From: Lampris incognitus
Lineage: Eukaryota; Chordata; Actinopteri; Lampriformes; Lampridae
Assembly: GCF_029633865.1 (NCBI RefSeq)
Contig: NC_079224.1
Location: 23,028,177 to 23,092,176 of the forward strand
DNA: 64,000 nt
Direction: 5' to 3'
The notes under the pieces were generated by a model. It was not told the origin of the DNA. It ran no database searches and worked only from the letters and a program-made list of their open reading frames with translations. Position 1 is the stretch's first letter. Each line of letters opens with the position of its first letter. Below, piece after piece: positions 21,626-35,000 of this stretch. Both the position numbers and the translations under genes were made by a program.

Positions 21626-22286
21626 ACACTCATGCTCACGGGCTAAATGTGTTGATCTGCAATGTATTTTCAATGTTGTGTAAAACTATTCTGATGAAAT
21701 TAATACCCCAAGTAAATTTTTGCACAGTAACATACTGAGCACACGGAAAAGCTCAAAACCTTAGACCCCCCAGTTTAGCACTTAAGTACTTTAAGTACTA
21801 ATTTCATTAAAAACACCAGGCACTGTTTTTTTTTAATTGGTTTCTGTATTGCTCTGTCAGTTCAGTTAACTTGGCACTGCAGGCTATGATAGCAAGCAAA
21901 AAGTCATAACATTAGGATTTCAGATTGAGGTATATCAGCACCACTGTAAACAAGTCTCCTCAAGACACTTTACACTGCTTTGTATCTTTTAACAACATGT
22001 ACAATGTCAGTCATAGTACCCCATATACCAACTGCTAAAGTTACACATTTGACAGGTCCTGCCTTGGAAAATGTCCCAGTTTCAGTTTTCCTTCACCAAC
22101 AGTTCCAGACTTGATGCGGAGAGGGCGCTAGCTGTTCCAAATGTCTCAGGCTCAGCCAGAGAGGAAAGTCACAAGAAGTCATTACGGCATGGTCAAATTC
22201 GATTAAGACAATCCCTATCATGTCATATGCTCATCAACAGCCAATATGCATGAGTCTCTCAGCTGCAGCCCCCCACTGTGCCTGTT
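21626..22286. other. Short intergenic gap; probable kcnmb2 3' UTR
   Basis: No gene is visible. It lies just downstream (minus strand) of the kcnmb2 stop. ZMAT3, which sits between these genes in human, is not detectable here or elsewhere in the window. Confidence 0.5.
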
Positions 22287-23702
22287 TCACCTCTTGACCT
22301 TGCCTATCTCCTCACAAAGTATGGAGAGATACTGTGTTAGTTTAACCATCACGATGAGGAAGGTCCCCCCTGTGAGCATGCAGGAAGGCCAGAAGAGCGA
22401 ATGGAGGACGGCACTGTGGCCGTACAGCCGGGTCAAGAGCACACTGTCCTGCTGCTCGCCAGGGTCATAGTAGCAGAGAACTTGCTGACTTACCTTTAGA
22501 CGCTCAGAGATGTTCATAATCATGGCCTGCATGACCATGCTATCCTTTTGACACTTGGGCACGTAGAAACACTGCAAGGTCAAGACAAAGGAAACCGGGT
22601 TGATCTCAAGGGTAATCAGTCAGTTTGGTAACCTTCCCTCAAAGTTTATGATATTAATTCAAGTTATTTAGTATTTCTTCCCATGTATCATCCATAGATC
22701 CAGAAGTCTACCCTACAATTCAACATGACACACCCCCCCTAAAAAAAACTTGAGGCTTACTCCTGTAATATTTTCTGAATTGGGAACAGAAAAGGTCTTT
22801 ATCAGTTAAACAGGCCAGCATCTGACAGCATGTGTCAACATTTGAGACAGTTCATGGATTCCCACTATTTGCCCCTCAGGCACTATACTCACTTCAGAGC
22901 TGGCATCCTGGGTCTCCTCATTGCGAGATAAACGGCTGACACGGCTCGTGTTATTGATGCTCACATAGACCTGCAGACAAGGGTATTTGGCGACTCTCCA
23001 GCAGTCTGACCCACAGTTATAGGAGCAGTTCATGTCTGCTGTGACAGTGGAGTTGACAACAACACACACGCCCTCCTCTGTCCACACGCTATGTTGAAAC
23101 ACAGATAATTGTCGAATCACACACAAATAAACAGGTTTTATGACACACATCTTTTGAAGTTTTGCGTGGGGGGGGAATCACCACAACGATTAGAAAACAA
23201 GCACAAACACGACTGAATGCTGCTTGACAAGTACTGTTTGGAAAAATAAAATGCCCCCCCCCCAGAATCTCTCACAAACATGGCGCTGCTACCTGTCCGC
23301 ATAGGAGCGCAGTATGGTGATGCCCAGGACAAAGTACATCATAACGGAAGAGAGGATCATCCCGAGACCCAAGAGGATGGCTCGATCCTCACCAGGCTTC
23401 AACGCTGTCACCGTCTTTTTCTTGTCCAGTATATCTACCTCGCGGAACTTCTGGTAGAGTGACCTGGGGACGGAACAGGATGATGAGTCGAAAAGCACAT
23501 CACTCAAAAACTGTCAATGTCGATGCACTAGCGTGAAAAAAAATGTTTTGAAATACTAGGAGATAGCTGACGGTCAGCTGACCATTGCAGAACATGAGAA
23601 ATGGCGAGGGTTGAAATAGTGTGAGACACTGTGAGCCCGTTACCTCCTTTCATTCCCTCGGCCTGACCCTCCTGTATTTTTGGCTCCGGCCACAAAGAAC
23701 AT
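22287..23702 (-). CDS. kcnmb2: BK channel auxiliary subunit beta-2
   Basis: Two-pass membrane subunit that binds BK channels; in mammals the N-terminus forms an inactivation ball. Exons 23702-23644, 23463-23293, 23088-22893 and 22571-22287 are GT-AG, in phase, and total 711 nt or 236 aa (human protein about 235 aa). The start MFFVAGAKN aligns with human MFIWTSGR. It is followed by LYQKFREVDILDKKKTVTALKPGEDRAILLG, TM1 (ILSSVMMYFVLGITILRSY), and the loop with SVWTEEGVC, NCSYNCGSDCW and YPCLQVYV. The last exon opens with CFYVPKC and ends with TM2 (HSLFWPSCMLTGGTFLIVMVKLTQYLSILCEE). All eight loop cysteines are present, and NST and NCS glycosylation sites are visible. A non-coding first exon further right is likely but was not placed. 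Confidence 0.93.
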
Positions 23703-25500
23703 CTTTCCTGATGACCCGCGTCCTCCTTTGCACACCGAGGGGCTGCGGAAAGACTGCTGGAAAGACCTGAGGAGAACATATCTGCGCTTAGTCTACTCTG
23801 ATTGAAATGACATGTCAAAGCAGGACGGAAGATACTGTACCTTTGGTGCATATTTGCAGCCACATTCACAACCCGAGATGATTCCCCCCCCCCCAAGATT
23901 TAACAAAAAGAAGAATAAAGTATGTGTGTTTCTCTCAACAATATGGGGGGGGGGGAGGCAATTTCCCAATCGCCAGAGAAAAGACCTCGGTGTATAAAGA
24001 CGAGTTAGGACAGCAATACCCCTCCAATTTAGTGCAGCATCTGCTCCCAGCCACCATGTAAACATCCCATTATAAACACAAAGAAATGCTGTCAAGGTGT
24101 GACAAGATGATGGATTGCCACTGATTAAAGGTGTTAATGCCGTTGAAGCGCTCATGAAAAACCTACCTGCTGTGGCGTAAACAATTTGGCTGTCAACACA
24201 AACTCATTGCGTCTTCCCATGGCACAACAACCTCTTGCTCATGCTTCCCTTCCCATCCCCGCCATGTGAAGTCAACACCATGCTGCTCCCCCAAAACCCC
24301 ACTGGCTGGCGCATGTGCACATACAAGTAGGCAGCCAATGCATTAGGAGTTACTACGTCTGAGTCACCCCGGGGTCAGTTTCACAATGTGGGTCGATGCA
24401 AACTCACTTTCTAGATTACCAAGCTTTCTTAAAACAAAGCATCAACTGGAAAAAATACATGTCACCATGCTGCCACTGTCACAGTAATAAGGTAGGTGTC
24501 TTTATGCATGCTCAGTAATCCAGGTCATCACAGAAAGGGGAATCAGTCCATCTCAACGTTGTGTCCAGATGAACTGATTCACCTTTCTGTAATAAGGTCG
24601 ATGCCTTGGTTCGACTCACGAGAAAAAGTTGACACCGGAGATGGATGGACTCCAAATAGTGATAATATTACAGATTGATGATCTGATCACCTGAACTAAT
24701 GTTTTTTTTTCTTTTCAGATTAATATAACAACTCACTGAATCATCACTTATTCTCTTTCAAATAAACACGAATATAAAATACCTGCTATAGAGGGGGGGG
24801 GGAATCCACATTGTTGACCATTTACTGTGGTAATGCTGGCAAAATTACCGCACCTATATTAATTTTTTTTCAGAAGGGATAAGAGTAAAAAAATGGAGGA
24901 AGACCGAGCCAGAAAAGTTCCTCTTAGATGAGTAATTTCCTCGTTGCATGACATTCCCACATTGCTCTGGGAGGAACATAGCTGAGAGAAGACCTCCGCG
25001 CACTGCGAGTCCCTTCAAATCCGGATCAGCACGTATAAGCGTCGGCGGGGACCACGGTGTTACAGAGAAAGTGGCATGGCATGCAAACCACAACTGATCA
25101 ATCCTGCGGTTCATTCGTCCTCTCCATAAGCGTGATCTTTTCACGTTTTCTCCCGTGTAAAAGCATGCCGGACATTACCTCTCTCGAGTGCCTCAAGTTC
25201 CACACATAACTGCATTTGATTACAGCTAAACGGGGACATGTGCTTTCAAATGGCCCGCCTCGCTCCGTCTGCCACCTCCGGGGGTCAGGCGAAGCTTATA
25301 AGCGCTCTTAAGCAGACACGGAGGCTGAACTCGAAGGGGCCGAGTGACTTCCTAGCTAACAACATGAGGAATGACCGGTGGCACTCGCTTTGAGAGATGT
25401 CTGCAGCGGGTCCTCATTCAGACCCGAGCCTGACCTTGCAGGGCTCTCTCCCAGTTAGCTCTCTGTCTGTGCAACGGACATTTTGATGACACAATATATA
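23703..25500. other. Upstream of kcnmb2; nothing coding recognised
   Basis: Open frames here are short and lack homologues I recognise. C or G homopolymers at 23883-23894 and 23944-23955 and a G run at 24789-24800 resemble ends of hAT-like MITEs. The stretch 25180-25460 is GC-richer and could hold the kcnmb2 promoter or a non-coding exon, but no signal decides it. Confidence 0.3.
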
Positions 25501-25609
25501 AGACAGGTGTGTGTGTTTGTGTATGTATATATATATACACCTATGTATGTATGTATATGTATGTATATGTACATGTATATATATGTTGTAGCGTGCATGG
25601 ATAAGTAGA

Positions 25610-25725
25610 CACTTTGATCCTTTACTAACGGGTCGGACCCTTTAGTCGACTGGTTAACGTTGTCGCTCGCGGAGTGGGGGACACGGGTTCGCGTGACGGT
25701 TCTCGGACTGCTCTCCGAATTCGCT

Positions 25726-25809
<84 letters not shown>

Positions 25810-26025
25810 AACCTGTGACTCTCAGGCGTTTTGGTAGCCTCGGTATTAGAGACGACTGTGTTCGTGAATATGCCAGTTATATCAGCCGTCCGTCTCATCT
25901 CCTAGCCCCCCCTTCCCACCCACCTCCGTAGGGTCTATTGTTTAATCTGTTGTCTTGTTTCACCCCGTTTATTGTAAAGCGACTTTGAGTGTCAGAAAAG
26001 CGCTATATAAGTTTAATTTATTATC
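25610..26025 (+). mobile_element. Retroposon-like repeat split by an (AT)n microsatellite
   Basis: The left part (25615-25733) has a tRNA-like look (ctggttaacgttgtcgctcg, then acacgggttcgcgt, similar to a B-box) and ends with ctctccgaattcgctacaat. The right part ends in gtaaagcgactttgagtgtc and gcgctatataagtttaattt, a typical fish retroposon tail. Between them is about 70 bp of pure AT repeat (25731-25800). A reverse-strand copy of the gaattcgctacaa end lies at 44580-44640, also next to a microsatellite. Confidence 0.55.
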
Positions 26026-29000
26026 ACTATTTCATCTGAAAATGGAAAGGCACGCGCATTTCAGCGCAGCTCATGTGACTCTTGGATTCGCTTCAAAGAC
26101 AGAGGCACCGTGGCTACAACGGTGTACCGTTGTGAGTGGGTGGGCTTAAACACTGAAGGATCTTGTGTCGTTATTGGAGTCAGGTGATGAATTCTATACG
26201 AAACTGCCCCGTATTGTCCATTCTTAAAACTACCTCCAGGCGGCTGATTCAGGGTGAATGTATGCCCTGGCTGGTATCAATGATTATTTAAGGCCTGCTG
26301 AGTGTGCAGTGTCATTGAATGAAGCAATGGTGGGGGGGGGGGGGGTCTTTTCTCGGCTGAGGACGTGTAGGAGCGCTTCAGTGCACAGGACAGTATGAAA
26401 GTGCTTGCCACAGCAGGAATGCATTGTTCAGATATTCCCATTATCTTTTTAATGAACTATACGTCCTGGGGCAGAGGCGGATAGAGTCGGTGGGTCCTAC
26501 TGTAAATTCTTTTTTGGGTGTGTCCGCAGTTCATATTTCATCCAGCTGACTTCCATCCGGTGAAGCTGCGTGACAGCATCGGTGCATGATTGATAACCAG
26601 ACATGTGGCAAACCTCAGAATTATATGGGGGGGGGGTATCGTTTACATATATCCATTTGTAATTTCCCCTTCATGGCATTGAGTTCACATTGACTGTTTT
26701 TAAAAAGGTTTTTAAAAAAAATTTGTGTGAAGGCGGGAAAAAGTACGTGTAATGGGAGGAGAAACATCCGGTACGTTGTTGACATTGGTCAGGTTAATTT
26801 CTAAAGATTTTAGCTTTTTTTTCGGGTTGGTTTGGGGAAGAGCTTCCTCCTGCCTTCCACACTGACATCTACCCTTCCACAGTGCATGATGCAGGGCGGT
26901 GGATTCAAAGTTTAGACTTCCTTAGCAAAGCATTTCTCAGGATGTATTTTCTGCTTTGTCCCAGCAGTGATTATTGCCCTCTGGTCAGGCGTCCTTGTGT
27001 TTGGCGACTTTAAAAAGACACAAGCTTGACTGCACCGACCCCAGCAGACGTGGGATAAGGCCAGTGAACAGTTAACAACTGTAGCTGCACAAAGAGGAGA
27101 ATGGCAATGTGATAGTGTGAACACAGTGTGTGTATGGCATTTATGACATATACCACATGTCATAGGCATATTGTACATGCTGTTCATTTCTGTAACACGA
27201 TGTGGGCTAACGTTTGAATCTGACCATCCATTCAATATTGAATTATATACACCTCTCCCTGCTTAACAATGGAGACTTCTTTTCTTTTCTTTTTTTTTGA
27301 ACAAGAATACTCTGTTGTAGGGGAAATGATGTGCTCAATTTTCATTACAATTCTACACAGATTTTGATGAAGTAAGCTGTCGTGTACTGTAGGATAACCA
27401 TATTCCATATGTAATCCCTTGACCGTCAAGGTCTTCCCCTGCATAAAGAGTGCTAAAGATGAACAATCCTTTGTCTTCTAGTCATACCCCCATGCACTTT
27501 TAACATGTAGGTCTTGTCTTTATATCATAGCCATTTGGACCTGTGAAAGCTGTATACATGGTGTAACTCTACTCCCCCTAGTGCCAACAATATTGCATCT
27601 CTTTCTTTGCACATCCAAAACTATAACTAAGAGGGTCTCACGAGTTGAAACAGCAGACGTAACGTGTCCAAACTGCGAGGTCCTACCTCTTGTTGGAGGG
27701 TTGTTATGATAATCCAGATTTGAGTATACAGCTGTCAGCAGTGGCTCTCCAACATGGTCTGAGTCCTCAGAGACAGCAACCAACTACCTCTCACTTAAAC
27801 TCTTGCCCCCCCGGTGCAAGCAGGATGCCTTTCATACCTGTGTGCGTCATATGAGTTCCCTGTACAATGCCATCATGTTTAAAAAGAGTTGGCCAACCTA
27901 CAAAGAATATCTACTGTACCTTCAAATAGCAGGCTTTGACCGGCCTCTTTGCGCTGCATTGCTTGGTTTGCTGGGGATGCTGCCACGCACCAACACCAGG
28001 ATTCAGGAGGGAATTTCGGTAGATAATACAACCACCCCCAACCCCCAACAAAGTCTGTCTTAAATTGCTGAGATTTAGATTATGAGGCGTAACATCGTTG
28101 TAAACAAGCGGATAGGAATCTACTTCCACATTCTGCCACAAGGTGTCACTGCAGCCTAATTAGAGACCAATGAACTCTTTCTAGTCTAGTAGATTATTTA
28201 CAACATATTCCAACGCGATTACCGGTGGCTTTGATATTATAGTCAGGGATAATAATAATAACAACAACAACAACAACCTGTATGAATACAAATTTACATG
28301 TTAAGAAACGTGAATGTTTATTTTTAGTTGTAATATAAGACAGCTATAAGCAAAAAGATTTTAATTTTGTTGTAATGTGTGGAAAAACCTTCGTTCATTG
28401 CCCCGGGGGGGGGGGAGGGGTAAAAGGGGCTGAAACAGGATTCACAAAGATACAGCTTTGTCTCCCTCTCTTAAAGATTTATTCTAATGCGTCTTTATTT
28501 GTAGCGGTTTGGATAATGGGTGGATTACTAAAAAAGAAAATCTTTTTATTCAGTGTATGGTTCATTTCAATACAGTTTGCTTAATGAGTAAATGTACTCA
28601 TACTCATACTCAAGAGGACCCAGAACGGATGAACTTCAGTCCATGTATTTTCATTTATTCTTGTGCATACGCTTCTGAAAAAGGCTCTCTGTTTTAAAGT
28701 GTTCATTAACATGTAGTGTTTTCTATTATATTTAGTCCACTTTTCAGCTGGTCTTCTTTTGCCATAGCGGTCACATTTTCTGTGTCTTCCTCTGTCAAAT
28801 AGCTTAAGTGATTTCCACCATACTGCTGGTTTAGTCAGCATAGGAATTTCCTGCAACAGACAGCTTCATTAGCCATTTGGGGGTATTCGTTGCTGATCTC
28901 TTGTGCTGTTAACCATGAAAGCTAATCTTTTGCAGCAACAGTAGTCTCTGCAATAAATAAATACATACATAAAATTACATCATTCAGTGCCTTTCTTATT

Positions 29001-30190
29001 TTCCCAAAAATGACTCCTCACCAAGATTGTTCAAGCCCAGCCTTATAAACTACTTAATCCATCCAAATGGTCATTCTCAAACAACTTACTGAATGACTTC
29101 CAGGGCCATCGTCTCCCTGAGGAATCTTAGAGAGCTGCTTTGAGCGCGTGTGGAAACTGTTGCTTTGATATGCCCTGGTCTCAGATTTACCTCTAGAATT
29201 AAACCAAGTTCCTTCATGCACAGTGAGACAACAAGAAAAGCACATCCGCCATTATGGCAGGTAAAGGGGCATGCCACAAGTACAAGATGGAACGGCATTC
29301 ATATATTTAAGGTTTAGGCCCAAGCGTAGACACGGAAGAATTGCAAACAGCATTTGTGCGCCCCATTTGAAGGTGAGACAACGTAGGTCTGGGGGATGAA
29401 AGGTGATTCTTCATTGTTTCTCTGAGACTATATATAGGTCTTGCTGAGCATGCAGGGAAGGCATGCAGCAGTCTCTCCGCTTCTCTTCCCACTCGCTCCC
29501 AAATGGAATTTATCCTTAAATATATTTTCTCAACACTTTGTCATAGATGTATTTTCACTTAGGCCTCGTTCAAATTGCATTTGGTTAGTTGGCATACAGA
29601 ATGTGCATCAGGCACAGGAAGTACAGCCAAGTGCTAGAACATGGTGGTTCTCTGCATGAAAATCAGAACCACCATGAGGGTTATGAGGTGACCTTGGGGG
29701 TCACAAGAATGTACAATGTGGAAAAAAACAAATTTCCATAATTGTATATTCATACAGAATTGTGTATTTCTGCCAGCCGGAGAGATGCAGTTGGCGAACG
29801 CATGCAGTATGAGGGTGGGTGTTCGAATTAAAATAGGGATCAATTGGCCACTAAATTGGGAGAAAAAAGGGAAAAATCAGAAATAAATTTATAAAAAAAA
29901 AGAATTGTGTATTTGTATAGTGAAATATAAATATCCCTTATTTGTATATTGATATATACAAATGTATGATATTTCAGTCTTTGAAACAAATATCTTTGCC
30001 TTGTGAAATAGAAAATGTCAGTGGGTTTCTTCTCATCCTTATTCCTCTTTTATTTGTCCTAAAAAGGACAACTGGCTTTTTTTCTTTCTTTTTTTTTGCA
30101 GCTTTAGAAAGTCATAAAATGAAAAGGATGCAAACTGCTTATATATAATTTATCATTTGGCCTGTTTTCTGTGATGGATCTTCTTCAGTT
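26026..30190. other. Intergenic, no gene recognised
   Basis: Only short chance frames are present. Landmarks are G runs at 26331-26345 and 26628-26637, an (AAC)n stretch at 28258-28277 and a G run at 28404-28414. A hairpin with arms catggtggttct and agaaccaccatg lies near 29640-29677. The tail of another tRNA-SINE lies at about 29840-29900 (atcaattggccactaaattg, then ggagaaaaaaggg). Confidence 0.4.
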
Positions 30191-30214
30191 TAAATGTTAT
30201 TTAACAGTGCGCTC

Positions 30215-30228
30215 TCTCGCTCTCTCTT

Positions 30229-30303
<75 letters not shown>
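30215..30303. repeat. (TC)n(CA)n compound microsatellite
   Basis: CT-rich tract at 30208-30240 leading into about 62 bp of perfect CA repeat. It lies just before the SINE/transposon nest. Confidence 0.95.
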
Positions 30304-30304
<1 letters not shown>

Positions 30305-30753
30305 TGCCACAAGATCCTTCTGTTGCTAAAGCAGTTGAGAAAGGCTTTGCTTACATGGCTGTAGCCAAGCAATTATACAATGCCAACAAGTCAAAGACAT
30401 GTTTAACAATGTTGATGCTTTACCAATGGCCCTAGCAACCTTAATGTTAACATCCTGCTCATTTGTCCTCTGCCTCCAAAAAGATACCATATCTTCCAAC
30501 ATCTCCTTCTCACCCCCCCCCCTCTTTTTTTCTCCCCAATTCCCCTCTGAGATAAATAAAGTATTCTGATTCTGATTCTCATTGTACTTGGCCAATTAGC
30601 CCACTCTTCCGAGCCGTCCCGGTCTCTGCTCCACCCTCTCTGCTGATCTGAGGAGAGCTGCAGACCACCACATGCCTCCTCCAATACATGCGGAGTCACC
30701 AGCTGCTTCTTTTTACCTGACAGTGAGGAGTTTCACCAGGGGGGCGTAGCACA

Positions 30754-31335
30754 TAGTCCATGGGCCAGAGCCCAAAATTTCCTATTTCGGTACACTCAAG
30801 GTGGCAAAACTTACTTATCATTTTTGAAAGGATCCATGTCTGTAGATGATATTTTGGTATGATAACCATTCCTGAGTGGCAGCTGTATCACAGTTATCAG
30901 CTCATGAAGTTAACCACCCGCTAAACTAAATTGCATTTTAGACGCTGGTGCATATCCTGGTTTAGCCTCATGGTCAGGACATTTTTCAATGTTCTATAAT
31001 ATTGTCTTTGGTATCATTTTAAAGGGGACCTTCTTAGCTTTCATTCAAGCCCTGTTGTGGATATTTCTCACAAATATAGAGGTCACTTGAGCTCTTCAAC
31101 CCGTCAATAACACACATCTTTCTGCAATTTTCGCCTAAACTATATACTTTCTTTTAGCCCTGTGGCATCTAGGAATATCAGGGACACAAAACACAAAAAC
31201 TGGAATACTCACAGGACTGTAGAGATTCAGGAAATGTATAATATACCCATACTATTTCATTGTGTGAGGTGATTGTGAACCTTAAATTAGAAGGGCATTA
31301 TTACTAAGAAACTAACTAGACCAAAGCCAGTTAGT
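30754..31335 (+). repeat. Left terminal inverted repeat of the Academ-like element
   Basis: Pairs with 38572-39117 over almost its whole length; the left copy has about 35 extra bases, mostly near its inner end (the insertion at about 31288-31308). Immediately inside it, at 31332-31347, a near copy of the terminal 16-mer recurs (tagtccatgggtcaga). Confidence 0.9.
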
Positions 31336-32011
31336 CCATGGGTCAGACCAGATATCGATATCACCCAAGGTGACACAACTTCACTGGTGCCATTTTATTT
31401 GGTACACTAACAGAAGTAAAATAATACATGATAACCTTTCCAAATGAGCAGCTATTTCATTTTTCTTTCAGGAAACCTGTTTCTGTGCCTCTCACGATTG
31501 TGTATTTGCCCAGATTTTTACAAATATAGCATTTCAACACCCCTGGTACTGATTAGCCTAGCTTAAACTCTGGGACAGTTCTTAGTTGGCCAACAACCAA
31601 GGATAACCAGTACTGTGTACTTTCATTCATTGTGCTAAGCTAGGCTAACGTGCAGCCAGATAGCTTTCTACTAAACACATATAGAGGAAACTGGTATCTA
31701 TCTTCTTGTCTCACTCTGGAGAAGATTGTAAGCTAATTTCCCATAATGTTAGCATGTTCTTTTAATGTATATGTTAATATGATTAGTTAAAGTGGCTACG
31801 AGGAACTTTCATCTTGTGTTGATTTTAGCGGCCTCATGTGGACAAAATACAGCTGTTGCATAGCAACTAGGTAATGTATCTATTTGTGGCTATGTAAGAT
31901 AAATAATGGTAATATGACGCTGGTGAAGCAAAGTAAACTTTGTTTTAGTAGTGTTCATACACCTAAGTTACATGTATTTGTTTGTATGTGGCAGGTGAAA
32001 ACTGACTGAAT

Positions 32012-35000
32012 ATGGCCACTGGTGAACAAGCAAGTTTTTACCCAATACCAAAGCGCCCACGGGTGGAGTGCATTATCCACTGTTCTGATGATACAGATAA
32101 GCTGGTTTCACTACAAAGTGTCGACTCATGGAGAACTCTGCTCAGGGCAGCTCAGATACGAAATCATGCACCAGTTTTGAAACTGGCAAAAGACATTCCT
32201 GAGGGACAGATTCCAGCAATCTACTACCACAGAAAGTGTCGCAGTATCTTCACTATGAAGCAAATTCTTGATGGCCTCCTTGCAAAAGAAAAGAAAAGTT
32301 GTGTCTCTGCTGAAGAGAAACAATCTAAGAGAGTAGCTCGACATGCTCCAAGTACATCTAGGACTTATGATGCAGAGTGCATATTTTGTCAGAAAAACAG
32401 CAAATATTCCAAGAGACAGAATACGAGAGAAGTACTGGTGCAGTGTCGAGAACTGCGAGCTGATGCAAAGATCAGGAGCGCAGCCACAAAGAAAAGGGAC
32501 AGCAGAATCCTTGCCATTGTGAGTAGAGACCTTGTAGCAGCTGAAGGGCACTACCACAGGTCATGCTATAGACTTTACACCAAAGAAGAGGTTTCCAAAG
32601 GAGAGGTTGCCAGCAATGAAGATGATGATGCTGCAGCCCAGTATGAAGCTGCTGTGAATAAGGCATACAATGAGCTGTTCCTCTTCATCAGGATGGAGCT
32701 TTTTGGCAATCCTCAAGTGATGACAATGACTGATCTCTCTTCTAGACTGGTAGCTTCAATGAACTCCCAAGGCATTGCCCAAGTCAAGGAATCAACCAAG
32801 AAGCACATAAGGCGAAACCTGGAGAGTGAGTTTGCTGGAGCCTTGCAGATATTCCCTGATGAGAAAGGAAAATTCCTCCTCTATCCCGATAACTTGTCCA
32901 TGAGGGAACTTGCCAAAGAAAATCAGTCTCTCAAAAGGGAGCTGCAGACCCTGAAAAGTGTCAGTGCACAAGATGTTATAGCCAAAGCAGCCATCAAATT
33001 GAGAGCAGACATTAAAAGTCAAGATGTTCCTCAAACCTGGCCGCCTGAAGTCAAACCAGAAGCAGAATGTCCTACCATTCCAGAGTCGCTCATTATCTTC
33101 CTGTACTCTCTACTCACAGGCTCAAATGATCCTGATCATGCATCCCAGAGAGTGCAGTGCCTTCTGCAGTCATTTGGCCATGACATAGTATATGCAGTGA
33201 CATGTGGAAATACCAAGCCTTCCAAGCACATTGTTCTGCCATTCAGTGTCAAATCGTTGACAGGAAATGTAGAGTTGATAAACATCCTCAACCGACTTGG
33301 TCACAGTGTGTCCTATTCACAGATGGACGAGATCAACACTGCCCTGTGTCTCCAGAAACTCTCATCATCAGGGAGTGGCATTGCCCTTCCAGCTAACATC
33401 CATCCTGGCATATTCACAACTTTAGCCTGGGACAATATCGACCGTCTTGAAGAAACTGACAGTGGTGAGGGAACATCTCACAGAGTCAATGGGATTGCTG
33501 TGCAAGCAAAGCCAGTCAACCCACTTCCTGTCCAACCCATGCCCACTGTTCCCAAAACAAAGAAGAGAAGCATTGATGGACCCCCACCAATGTTACCAAC
33601 TTACAATGCTGGACAACGGGTAGGGCCACCACAAAGCAAAAAGTCAGATGCCGATACTGCAGCCAATACTAAGCTTGCCAGAGAGAAAAACCTTCTTTGG
33701 GTCCTAGCACGCATGTCACAACAAGAAGAACAGTCAGTCAGCAGCTGGACAGGCTTCAACATCCTGACTCGAGGAGAGATGACGGTCATCCCCGACAATA
33801 TAGGCTATCTGCCTACCATCAATGCTCCAGCGACACAAATGTCTACTGTCAACGAGGTGCTTAACCAGTCACTGAGCATCATGCAGTGCTTAGGCCTGAG
33901 GAAGATTGTCTGTGTCTTTGACCAAGCCCTGTATGCGAAGGCTGTCGAGATCACATGGAAACACCATGACAAGTTCCATGATATCATCGTTAGGCTTGGG
34001 GTATTCCACACCATCTGCACACTGCTGGCAATAATAGGAAAGCGTTTCCAAGATGCTGGACTCAAAGACCTCTGCATTGAGTCTGGCATGATTGCAGAAG
34101 GCTCAATTGCTGGTGTTATGGATGGCCGCAAGTACAACAGGGCAGTGCGACTACACAAGCTCCTGTATGAGGCTCTCATGCGACTGACCTTGAATGGTTT
34201 CCTGTCCTGGTTGGAAGAAACTCACAGGAATGACATGGTTCACCTGAATGAGACACTGAAGACCATTGACAGCCTTGGGAAAGAAGTCTCGCAACATGCT
34301 TTGAAGGAGGTCCTCGAGAACAGCTCTTGTACACGCATCATGGATCTATTTGAAGTCTACCGTGAATTCCTTAGAGGTGGAAACGGCAGCCTCTCGAACT
34401 TCTGGATGTCCTATTTGGACATGGTTGAAATCTTGTTGGGGCTCATCCGAGCATCCAGAGAGGGAGACTGGATGCTACACTTGGCTAGCATTCGAGCAAT
34501 GATCCCATGGTGCTTTGCTTATGACAGGATGAATTATGCACGCTACCTCCCCTACTACTACGCCCAGATGTCTGAGCTGCCCATCACACACCCAGATGTG
34601 TACACAGAATTCATGGAAGGAGGCTTCTCAGTCCAACTGGGCTCCACCAATCCCTTTGGCCGAATCCCTGTTGACCAAGCTATAGAAGAAACGGTGAACA
34701 AAGACACCCAAACAGCTGGAGGGACAAAGGGATTCAGCTTGAAGCCAGGACCTGTCACCAAATATTATCTCACAGCTGAGTATAGAAGCATGTACCTCAG
34801 ACAGCTGAGAGACCTGACAGGTCAAGGCAGGTGCAAATGGTCTCATCCAGATCTACAGAGTCCAAGGATCAAGAGAGATGAAGCAGATGTCCAGTCTCTC
34901 ATGGACCTTATGGAGAATAACTGGCTCAATCCTATGTCCCCTGATGAGATTGATTTGGTTAGCCTCTCCACTGGCAACATGGCTCCACCTGATGTGACCA

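Noticed and set aside
25455-25931. Ile-Tyr repeat frames on both strands
   Set aside because: Artefacts of the AT microsatellite at 25731-25800.
26912-29500. Several 60-107 codon frames in the 26-30 kb intergenic region
   Set aside because: No recognisable motif, no splice context and no length beyond chance.
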